Below the pieces are notes generated by a model. The model was given only the letters and a program-made list of their open reading frames with translations, searched no databases and was not told the DNA's origin. Both the position numbers and the translations under genes were made by a program. A stretch of DNA of 64,000 bases from Candidatus Omnitrophota bacterium (lineage in GTDB: Bacteria; Omnitrophota; Omnitrophia; Omnitrophales; Aquincolibacteriaceae). Positions 22,362 to 28,445 of this stretch are shown here, piece by piece (within the stretch, counting starts at the first letter, position 1; the number at the start of each line of letters is the position of its first letter). Location: contig CAIJHQ010000017.1 of NCBI GenBank assembly GCA_903820505.1, positions 62,001 through 126,000 on the forward strand, in the 5' to 3' direction.

Positions 22362-22883
22362 ATGACTATGACAGACGCATTAACAATTTTGGCCATTCTA
22401 TGCTCGCCGTTTCTTGCCGTGTTTGCGCAGCGGCAGATCGATTTAGCGCGAGAAAAGCGAGGCCAAAAATTGTGGATTTTCCGGACCCTCATGGCCACAC
22501 GTGGGAACAGACTTTCGCTGGATCATGTGCAGGCTCTTAATTCCATTGAATTGTTTTTTGACCATCCGCGCAAAGACAAAGTAATCGTCGAGAGATGGAA
22601 CGAGTATCTTGATCACTTTGGTCAAGGCCCTAAAGAGGATGATAAGGATTACACGGCAAAACTTATCCCGTGGCTGGATCGCGGCGATGACTTGCTTGCC
22701 GAATTATTACAAACTATGGGGAAGTCTTTGGGATATGACTTCGACAAGGTAAAAATTAAAAGAGGTATTTATTTTCCCAAAGGACATGGTGATGAACAAA
22801 ACGACCAGTTTTTGATCCGCAAAGGATTGGTATCGCTGTTGCATTCCAAGTCTCCGCTCACCGTTAACGTAACCAATAAATAA
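22362..22883 (+). CDS. DUF6680-like small protein
   Basis: 173 residues from the ATG after AAAGGAG. An N-terminal hydrophobic helix (ALTILAILCSPFLAVFAQRQI) is followed by REKRGQKLWIFRTLMATRGN, then SLDHVQALNSIELFF and the WNEYLDHFG segment. This pattern fits the DUF6680 family, whose function is unknown and which is often found near defence genes. Its start and ribosome site derive from the duplicated hsdS tail. Confidence 0.7.
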   Translation: MTMTDALTILAILCSPFLAVFAQRQIDLAREKRGQKLWIFRTLMATRGNRLSLDHVQALNSIELFFDHPRKDKVIVERWNEYLDHFGQGPKEDDKDYTAKLIPWLDRGDDLLAELLQTMGKSLGYDFDKVKIKRGIYFPKGHGDEQNDQFLIRKGLVSLLHSKSPLTVNVTNK

Positions 22884-22931
22884 TTTTGTCTATCATGAAA
22901 AAGTCGGCTGATCCGGCGAAAGGTCTCAGGA

Positions 22932-23114
22932 GTGAAAAACACCGTAGCGATTGAAGTGAATGGGAAAACGCACATGGCTTTTTATGTTGTGGCAAAAAAG
23001 ATCATTACTGTTTCTACCGGCCTCGGTAGCAAATCGACGCAGCTTGGCAGTCTTCCTCCAGAACATCTTGCGAGGATATTGCTGAGAGAGCTAATCCAAG
23101 AAGGCAAAGTGTAG
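22932..23114 (+). CDS. small hypothetical protein
   Basis: 60 residues from a GTG (MKNTVAIEVNGKTHMAFYVV). It is short, mixed alpha/beta, with a C-terminal helix (PPEHLARILLRELIQEGKV). There is no recognised family and no signal peptide. It is spaced 15 bases before the next gene, so probably co-transcribed. The GAG upstream of the GTG is a weak ribosome site, and the call rests on reading-frame context. Confidence 0.5.
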   Translation: MKNTVAIEVNGKTHMAFYVVAKKIITVSTGLGSKSTQLGSLPPEHLARILLRELIQEGKV

Positions 23115-23129
23115 GAAGAGGCTGTCAGC

Positions 23130-23669
23130 ATGGTTAGAAGTCTCAAGGAAATTCTAAGGCTTGCCAGACAAGCGGCGGAATTTGCGCAGGATGAAGATGA
23201 AGGCTACGACCGGATGCGATTTCTTGCTTTGGAAGAAGGCATGAAGCGTGAAACGCTGGAATATTATAGCAACGCTTATCAGGCGGCTGGTGAATCGGGA
23301 GTGCGTGCGCTTTCTTACAAAAAACAGATGCCGGAAAACATTCGGGCGGAAGCCGTTAAGGCCGTGAATGAATTTCTTTTAAACCGTCTTCCCAAGAATC
23401 TTCCTGCCGGTGCAATTTGGTTCCAGTCCGTTGCCAGGGAAAACCACATTGTCGCACTTGAAAAGCGGCCTTTGTTCAGCGACCCCAAGCAATCCTCATC
23501 AATCGAAATTTTTCAGATCCGGTACACCGATTACGATCAGCGGTGGCACCTTTACTGGAAACGGTTGTCGGGCAAATGGTGGCCTTACATTGGGAAAAAA
23601 GAAGTGAAATCCGTTGAAGACTGCCTCCGCGAAGCAGCTCAAGATGATTCAGGATGCTTTTGGGGTTGA
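23130..23669 (+). CDS. DUF3024 domain protein
   Basis: 179 residues. The C-terminal part (RWHLYWKRLSGKWWPYIG, ending AQDDSGCFWG) matches the DUF3024 ending with its D-x-x-GCFWG signature. The N-terminal 70 residues are helical and highly charged (AAEFAQDEDEGYDRMRFLA). Function is unknown. It is the last gene of the element and reads toward the right junction. In the excised circle it would overlap the predicted alternative 3' end of the recombinase on the opposite strand. Confidence 0.7.
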   Translation: MVRSLKEILRLARQAAEFAQDEDEGYDRMRFLALEEGMKRETLEYYSNAYQAAGESGVRALSYKKQMPENIRAEAVKAVNEFLLNRLPKNLPAGAIWFQSVARENHIVALEKRPLFSDPKQSSSIEIFQIRYTDYDQRWHLYWKRLSGKWWPYIGKKEVKSVEDCLREAAQDDSGCFWG

Positions 23670-23728
23670 GCCCAACATCACCGTTTCAAACTTCAAATTC
23701 TCCTCGGTCCAGTATTTCGCGAAATGTT

Positions 23729-23740
23729 CCCCCGCTACCA
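23729..23740 (+). other. attR core of the 12-kb element
   Basis: CCCCCGCTACCA repeats the last 12 bases of tRNA-fMet exactly. The chromosome resumes after it with ATTCACGAA, the same bases that follow the third tRNA-like site at 24126-24134. The element is therefore 11460-23740, about 12.3 kb. Confidence 0.85.
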
Positions 23741-23749
23741 ATTCACGAA

Positions 23750-23782
23750 AAGCCCTCTTCAGAAATGAAGGGGGCTTTTTTT
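23750..23782 (+). terminator. intrinsic terminator, presumably the original tRNA-fMet terminator
   Basis: AAGCCCTCTTC (23750-23760) pairs with GAAGGGGGCTT (23767-23777) around a 6-base loop and is followed by a T run. It lies 10 bases after attR, so it would directly follow the tRNA if the element were removed. The flanking ACCAATTCAC and GTGAATTGGT also pair. Confidence 0.8.
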
Positions 23783-23791
23783 ATGTGAATT

Positions 23792-23840
23792 GGTACTGCA
23801 TCGGCGGGGCTTTTGGAGTGTCCCGTCCGATGGCTGTACC
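23792..23840. repeat. GGTACTGC...GCTGTACC hairpin repeat, copy A
   Basis: GGTACTGCATCGG is mirrored by CCGATGGCTGTACC. The inner arms CATCGG and CCGATG pair perfectly. It is homologous to 23995-24043. Confidence 0.6.
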
Positions 23841-23930
23841 GCGTGGCTTCTAGGATTTGAACCTTGTGAGAATCGTGCGAAGAGCAGAACCACAAGTTCT
23901 GCCGAGCCTGACGGGATCATTGGATCCCGG

Positions 23931-23946
23931 CCTGCCCCCGCTACCA
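23931..23946 (+). other. second tRNA-fMet 3'-end copy (att-like scar)
   Basis: CCTGCCCCCGCTACCA repeats the last 16 bases of tRNA-fMet, but no tRNA body precedes it. A terminator follows after 7 bases. It fits a remnant of an earlier integration into the same tRNA. Confidence 0.7.
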
Positions 23947-23953
23947 AACGCAG

Positions 23954-23985
23954 AAGGCCGGCAGGTAAAACTGCCGGCCTTTTTT
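23954..23985 (+). terminator. strong intrinsic terminator
   Basis: AAGGCCGGCAG and CTGCCGGCCTT form a perfect 11-bp stem with loop GTAAAA and a T run. It follows the second att-like copy as the element's terminator follows attL. Confidence 0.85.
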
Positions 23986-23994
23986 ATTGCGTTT

Positions 23995-24043
23995 AGTACT
24001 GCGCCGGCGGCTTTCAAGGAGAGCGCCGTCCGGCGACTGTACC
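23995..24043. repeat. GTACTGC...CTGTACC hairpin repeat, copy B
   Basis: AGTACTGCGCCGG with CCGGCGACTGTACC, homologous in layout and ends to copy A 203 bases upstream. Together with the att-like copies it gives a repeating scar structure. Confidence 0.6.
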
Positions 24044-24115
24044 GCGGGCAGAAGCTGAAGAGGAGCTCCAGGCTCCTACAGCGTGATACTGATGCCATGA
24101 GGCATGGGTACTGCG

Positions 24116-24134
24116 CCCGCTACCAATTCACGAA
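24116..24134 (+). other. third att-like copy
   Basis: CCCGCTACCAATTCACGAA is identical over 19 bases to 23731-23749 (attR plus flank). The stretch between, 385 bases, looks like an additional insertion into the same target. Confidence 0.65.
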
Positions 24135-24148
24135 GGTCTATACCGTTT

Positions 24149-24262
24149 TTAAAATTGCCTGTTGTTGCGTTTTTCCTGCTTGTCTTTTCGTTTTTCCATC
24201 AGCGTGCGTTTCGGAGCTTTCTTTTGCGAACCTCTTTCTTTTCCCTTGTCCTGTTCTCCCAT
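24149..24262 (-). CDS. very small basic protein
   Basis: A 37-residue frame, starting MGEQDKGKERGSQKKAPKRT and ending RQF, with a GGGGGA site before the ATG. It is about 40% Lys/Arg and has no Trp, Tyr or Cys. It resembles the short Lys-rich peptides annotated as hypothetical in many bacteria, possibly nucleic-acid binding. The composition and ribosome site support it. It reads toward the att-like copies. Moderate to low confidence. Confidence 0.45.
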   Translation of the reverse strand: MGEQDKGKERGSQKKAPKRTLMEKRKDKQEKRNNRQF

Positions 24263-24403
24263 AAATCCCCCTTGATGATGTGTTTCGGTGAAAAATCATG
24301 AATGCCTACCCGGAATTAACATCCTTTCGTCATTATACCTGCACTTACCTAGCCAGTCCTCCTAATTCGGATTATACTATCTTCCAATCAAGGGAGGTAT
24401 CCT

Positions 24404-25048
24404 CTGAAGAAGGCCATAGCAGTTCTTTTTATTCTTTCCCTTCTTGTAAGCCCCTGCCAAGCCGCCGATCCTCTCACCGTTACCCGTGTCATTGATGGCA
24501 GCACCCTCCAGCTTTCCAATGGCGAGAAAGTGAGTCTGATAGGCATAGATACCCCGGGATCGGAAGATAACGCCAAGGTGCACCGGGATGCCAGGAGAAC
24601 CGGGCGGGAGGCTGAAACGATCATCAAAATGGGCAAGGAGGCGGCGGAGTTCACACGGAGGCTGGTCTCGGCCGATAAAATTGGCACGGCAAGTTCTGCG
24701 GTAGATACAAAGAGGCCTTCCTCCATCCCGGTGGTTTCTGGGGAAGCCTATAACCCGGCGCTTCTTACGGCGCTTCCGGGGAGTCCTATGGTGAGCAGAG
24801 GTAATCGGGGGACTCCGCCAAGCATCGAAGGCAAGCGGATTAGGCTGGAGTTTGATGTTCAGAAAACGGATGAGTACGGGAGGACGCTGGCGTATGTATA
24901 TCTCGGAGATGGCACGTTCGTGAATGCCGAGATCATCAAGGCCGGCTACGCCAAAGTCATGACCGTCTCGCCGAACATGAAGTATCAGGAGTTGTTCGTG
25001 AAGGCAGAGAAAGAAGCGAGAGAGCATAGACGTGGCCTGTGGGCATAA
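24404..25048 (+). CDS. secreted thermonuclease (SNase-like), apparent CTG start
   Basis: About 214 residues. The frame has no ATG/GTG/TTG that keeps both the signal peptide and the conserved start. A GGAGG site (24393-24397) lies 6 bases before CTG at 24404, from which the product reads KKAIAVLFILSLLVSPCQA, a clear signal peptide. The SNase domain follows: VTRVIDGSTLQL, VSLIGIDTPG (catalytic Arg/Asp region altered), IRLEFD, DEYGRTLAYVYL and AREHRRGLWA. A central 70-residue stretch is longer than in the minimal nuclease. It probably degrades extracellular or periplasmic nucleic acid. A TATACT box lies at 24373-24378. Confidence 0.8.
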   Translation: MKKAIAVLFILSLLVSPCQAADPLTVTRVIDGSTLQLSNGEKVSLIGIDTPGSEDNAKVHRDARRTGREAETIIKMGKEAAEFTRRLVSADKIGTASSAVDTKRPSSIPVVSGEAYNPALLTALPGSPMVSRGNRGTPPSIEGKRIRLEFDVQKTDEYGRTLAYVYLGDGTFVNAEIIKAGYAKVMTVSPNMKYQELFVKAEKEAREHRRGLWA

Positions 25049-25096
25049 ATGCTCTGGCGACTCAATATACAAGTAATTGGCAAATCCATCAAAAAT

Positions 25097-25230
25097 AGGT
25101 GACAGTCACCGACAAGGGGACATTAACCGCACGGCGTACCACGGTGCTGCAAAAAACGCTGTCCGGCGGGCGGGGAGAGGTAAGGCGTCTTAACGCTTCC
25201 CCTCGGGACGGCGTCCGGTTCGGCGTAAAC
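25097..25230. repeat. dispersed 110-bp repeat, copy A
   Basis: A palindrome GGTGACAGTCACC (25098-25110) and then a 108-base unit. The unit runs from TTAACCGCACGGCG through CTGCAAAAAACGCTGTCCGGCGGG to CTTCCCCTCGGGACGGCG. It is nearly identical to 27408-27510. The two copies flank the metallopeptidase and TPR-MORN genes. It contains no gene. Confidence 0.75.
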
Positions 25231-25283
25231 TTTTTACTATTTCGACATCAGGATAAAAGTAAATCCATACGTAGAGAAATATT

Positions 25284-26174
25284 ATGAAGAAAGCACCTTT
25301 GTTGGTTTCAGGTCTCTTGGCAAGTTCGTTATTTTGGGGAGTATTCATCAGCGGTTCATTCGGGGCAGGATCATGGGTGGATCTCGTTTACGATCAGGAA
25401 GTGCCTTCCCAAACCAAGGAAAATTTCCAGCAAGCCTTTGACGCGGTAAAAACGTTACTTGCGAAATATAAGATCGTTTTTAGCGATCCGATCACCATTG
25501 TGGTGACCGGCAACGATGCCGAAAGCTATATCCGGGCTCTCATAGTTTATGCTCATGTGAGTCGGGCCGTGGCCGAAGACAAGGTGAGATTGGTTGCCCT
25601 GGGGCAAAGCGTTACGGGAGTACCTGTTATCGTGATAAGATGGACCCCCACGAGGCAATCAACGGGGCACGGGACAAGCTATCCTGTAAACAATCCCGAG
25701 GAAGGTTTCCTCGTTTTGCCGCATGAAGTTTTTCACCAGGTAGAGAACCAGGGCAGCCCGATCCGTGCGGTAAATTGGCTGAAGGAAGGTCCTGCCGAGC
25801 TATTCAAATTTATGGCGCTTGAGACCGCTGGAATCAGAAGAGTAACCGATAGTGTCCAACAATACGAACAGGTCATCCGTCGGGCCGCGGAGATCCCTGA
25901 CCCTGGACAACTGGCGAGTTACGATTATAAAACATGGCAATCTCTTGCGCGGCAAAAATATCCCGTCTATTACATGGCCGCATTAATGACGTATCGTCTG
26001 GTCGGGGATAATGGGTTTGAAAAGGTGATCTTGTTCTACCGGCTTTTACATAACGGGAGCGACCCTGACAAGGCGTTTATCACCGCATTCGGGATGCAGA
26101 TGTCTGATTTTCTATCCGATATGGACGATTATTTTAATAAACTTACTAAAAAACAAAAAATGAGGGAGAAATAA
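25284..26174 (+). CDS. secreted zinc metallopeptidase (gluzincin, peptidase MA-like)
   Basis: 296 residues. It has a signal peptide (MKKAPLLVSGLLASSLFWGV, cleavage after about residue 28), then an alpha/beta region. The zinc motif HEVFH is in LVLPHEVFHQVENQ. The downstream Glu in NWLKEGPAELFKF, 24 residues later, fits the third ligand of HExxH...E gluzincins. The C-terminal helical part (YPVYYMAALMTYRLVG) is typical of peptidase MA-like proteins. Substrate unknown; it acts outside the cytoplasm. It lies between the two 110-bp repeats, which hints at acquisition as a unit. Confidence 0.8.
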   Translation: MKKAPLLVSGLLASSLFWGVFISGSFGAGSWVDLVYDQEVPSQTKENFQQAFDAVKTLLAKYKIVFSDPITIVVTGNDAESYIRALIVYAHVSRAVAEDKVRLVALGQSVTGVPVIVIRWTPTRQSTGHGTSYPVNNPEEGFLVLPHEVFHQVENQGSPIRAVNWLKEGPAELFKFMALETAGIRRVTDSVQQYEQVIRRAAEIPDPGQLASYDYKTWQSLARQKYPVYYMAALMTYRLVGDNGFEKVILFYRLLHNGSDPDKAFITAFGMQMSDFLSDMDDYFNKLTKKQKMREK

Positions 26175-26316
26175 TTTTAATAAATAAAAGTTAAATCTTG
26201 AGTTGTTAACACAAATGAAAGCAGCTCTAAAGAGAATTGAACCATGATCAAAACGAAAACCGTGGTCATGCGCGAGTCGCTAATCTTATAGTACGGGAAG
26301 GAAGAGAGGATAGAAA

Positions 26317-27384
26317 ATGGATGGAAGACAAACCGGGTGTTTGATCTGTGCGGTGATGCTGTTAGCCTGGGTTTCTGTAGCACTTGCGGATACCGTTCCC
26401 GAGGAGGCGCGACGTTATATGGCGCGCGGGTTTGCCGCGGCAGAGATGGCCAAGACGCCGAAGGACTACGAACGCGCTGTCCGCGAGTTTGAACAGGCAG
26501 CGAAGCTCGCGCCGGACTGGCCAGACGTTTATTCCAACCTTGGCTCTGTCCAGGCCAAGGCCGGAAACTACGGTGAGGCCATGCAGTATTACAAACGCTA
26601 TCTCGAACTCGCCCCCCAAACCCCCGACGCAGCGAAGGTTCGAGAGGAAATCTACAAGTTTGAGTATCGGGTAGAACAGGAGAATCTGAAAAAAGATCTG
26701 AGAAAGGGAAGAGGAAGGTTCAGTCTGGAGGATGGGGTTATTTACGACTCACAGCTTGGACTTGAATGGGCGCCTTCTAACGGACAGGTTTTGAACCACT
26801 ATCAGGCAGAGGGGTATGCCCGGGATTTAAGCCTTGCCGGAGGTGGATGGCGGCTGCCGACAAGGGAGGAACTTAAGAGCTTGTATGATAAAACCAAGCT
26901 CGGCAATGTCGACCCTGTTTTTGGTGTTGGTGACATGTGGGTATGGACGTCGGAATTGTGGAATGAGGTCCCGTCCATGCCCGGCGCGGTCGGCTTCTAC
27001 TTTTATGATGGCGGAGAGAAAGGAGGCGACCGCGACAACATAGGTCGCCATAACAATAGACGCGCTCTGGCAGTGCGGTCCGGCCAGAATGTTGTGGATC
27101 CCGAAAAGGCTTCCGCTGCCAGCCGCATTGCGGCTGCATACAAAACAGGTGCATACAAAGGGGTTCGCAACTATGAAAATGGCGATAAATACGAAGGTGA
27201 ATTTACCGATCGCAATTTAAACGGCAAAGGAACTTATACCTATGCGAATGGCGATAAATACGCAGGTGAATTTGCTGATGGCAAATTCACGGGTAAAGGA
27301 ACTTTCACTTGCAGTAACGGCAAGCAGTTCAAGGGGAATTTGGAAAATAAAGTGCCGCTCGAATTTTCTATGAGATGTGACTGA
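26317..27384 (+). CDS. exported TPR, DUF1566 (Lcl) and MORN repeat protein
   Basis: 355 residues. A signal peptide (about 1-24) is followed by a TPR pair (DYERAVREFEQAAKLAPDW, YSNLGSVQAKAGNYGEAMQY). A DUF1566/Lcl C-terminal-like domain comes next (GGWRLPTREELKSLYD, MWVWTSE, RALAVRSGQ). Three MORN repeats end the protein (YENGDKYEGEFTDRNLNGKG, YANGDKYAGEFADGKFTGKG, CSNGKQFKGNLENK). Each module is recognisable; the combination is unusual. It may be a surface adhesin-like or scaffold protein. The ATG follows GGAAGAGAGG. Confidence 0.85.
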   Translation: MDGRQTGCLICAVMLLAWVSVALADTVPEEARRYMARGFAAAEMAKTPKDYERAVREFEQAAKLAPDWPDVYSNLGSVQAKAGNYGEAMQYYKRYLELAPQTPDAAKVREEIYKFEYRVEQENLKKDLRKGRGRFSLEDGVIYDSQLGLEWAPSNGQVLNHYQAEGYARDLSLAGGGWRLPTREELKSLYDKTKLGNVDPVFGVGDMWVWTSELWNEVPSMPGAVGFYFYDGGEKGGDRDNIGRHNNRRALAVRSGQNVVDPEKASAASRIAAAYKTGAYKGVRNYENGDKYEGEFTDRNLNGKGTYTYANGDKYAGEFADGKFTGKGTFTCSNGKQFKGNLENKVPLEFSMRCD

Positions 27385-27407
27385 TTTTGGGTAGGGTCAA
27401 AGCGGTC

Positions 27408-27533
27408 TTAACCGGACGGCGTACCACAGGTACTGCAAAAAACGCTGTCCGGCGGGGAGGAGTAAGGCGTCGTAACGCTTCCCCTCGGGCCGCCGTCAGG
27501 TTCGCCGCTGAAAATGGGTGACAGACAGTCACC
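27408..27533. repeat. dispersed 110-bp repeat, copy B
   Basis: This unit matches 25123-25230 closely. Its ends form an inverted repeat: CCGGACGGCG (27412-27421) and CGCCGTCAGG (27491-27500). GGTGACAGACAGTCACC follows at 27517-27533, whereas in copy A a similar palindrome precedes the unit. Confidence 0.75.
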
Positions 27534-27555
27534 AAAAAGAAAACGGAGGCTCTAA

Positions 27556-28116
27556 ATGAAATTTGTCCGGGCACTTACGATCGCGGTCTTTTTCTCCCTG
27601 TTCTCGGCGCTGGCGAGCGCCAGTGCCGGTACGGTTGACGGCAAGTGGCTCTTTCACAAGGACAAGGCGGACAATCTTGACCGCGCCTTGAATATTTCCG
27701 GGTCGAGTTTTACCTCCCTGATCTCAACTTCCGAAGGGGTATCTTACGAAACCGGCTGGTGGACAGAAAGTCCCGGGAAGGATGGCAGGACAAGCGTGAT
27801 CGTGCGCTACAACGGAGACGACAATCCCGATACTATTGAATACAAGATGGAAAGCCCGGACAAGGGCACTATTTGGTTCTCCGGAGAGGAAACGCCCTGG
27901 GGAACGATGACCCGCATGAACTGCGACCTGGGCATGCAGTACAGGAACAAAAGCGACATCGCGCCCGAAGGTTGCGCCTACTTACAGATCCGCGGATGGG
28001 GATACTCGGGGCTTGAAGGCGAGTGCGTGTTCAATGAGGATTGGGTCAATAACGCCGGTGACGAGAACGCCCCTATGGCATGCCTGGTAGAAGCTCCCGC
28101 AAAAATGGCGAGCTAG
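27556..28116 (+). CDS. exported protein of unknown function
   Basis: 186 residues. It has a signal peptide (MKFVRALTIAVFFSLFSALASASA) and a beta-rich mature part with four Cys (two in CDLGMQYRNKSDIAPEGC, then GECVF and MACLV), perhaps two disulfides. It contains VDGKWLFHKDKADN, a lipocalin-like opening, but no family is assigned. A GGAGG site precedes the ATG. It is likely periplasmic or secreted. Confidence 0.65.
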   Translation: MKFVRALTIAVFFSLFSALASASAGTVDGKWLFHKDKADNLDRALNISGSSFTSLISTSEGVSYETGWWTESPGKDGRTSVIVRYNGDDNPDTIEYKMESPDKGTIWFSGEETPWGTMTRMNCDLGMQYRNKSDIAPEGCAYLQIRGWGYSGLEGECVFNEDWVNNAGDENAPMACLVEAPAKMAS

Positions 28117-28162
28117 AGCAACAGGTCCCGTACACCATCGCCGGAGCGTAACAGGGAGACTT

Positions 28163-28200
28163 TCTCGGTCCAATATTTCTCGAAAAGTCCTGCCGCTTAG
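28163..28200 (-). other. scar related to the right end of the integrated element
   Basis: CTCGGTCCAATATTTCTCGAAA (28164-28185) matches CTCGGTCCAGTATTTCGCGAAA next to attR (23703-23724). Read on the minus strand, both encode FxKYWTE, with AG before it. It is followed by a degenerate CCGCT and a terminator, the same order as at the tRNA. It fits the remains of another integrase of this family. Confidence 0.55.
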
Positions 28201-28213
28201 AGGAAGCGGAAAA

Positions 28214-28242
28214 GCCAGCAGGCAAAATCGCTGGCCTTTTTT
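28214..28242 (+). terminator. intrinsic terminator
   Basis: GCCAGC (28214-28219) and GCTGGC (28230-28235) with a T run at 28237-28242. The loop (AGGCAAAATC) and stem resemble the terminator at 23954-23985. Confidence 0.6.
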
Positions 28243-28369
28243 GTTTCTGCATCAGCGGGTTCCAAGACCCGCGACAATGTTTCGAATAGTCCTCCCTGAT
28301 GAACTCCTCCGCTAACTTACCAGAAAAAGAGCTGTTTTTGAGCCAATTATGATAGTAAAGCATAGCAAG

Positions 28370-28389
28370 ATATAGCTCCGACGCTATAT
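28370..28389. promoter_or_regulatory. operator-like inverted repeat ahead of the giant gene
   Basis: ATATAGC and GCTATAT are separated by TCCGAC, 57 bases before the likely start codon. They may be a repressor site or a small leader hairpin. The rest of 28117-28445 holds only the scar and terminator above. Confidence 0.4.
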
Positions 28390-28445
28390 TTATCAAAAAT
28401 ATGGTAGATTTACATGGGGATTACTATAACTATGGAAATCAAGAG

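Noticed and set aside
28401-28445. Upstream ATG as start of the giant protein
   Set aside because: It has no ribosome site and adds 15 unconserved residues before the signal-like segment; the ATG at 28446 is preferred, though also without a strong site.
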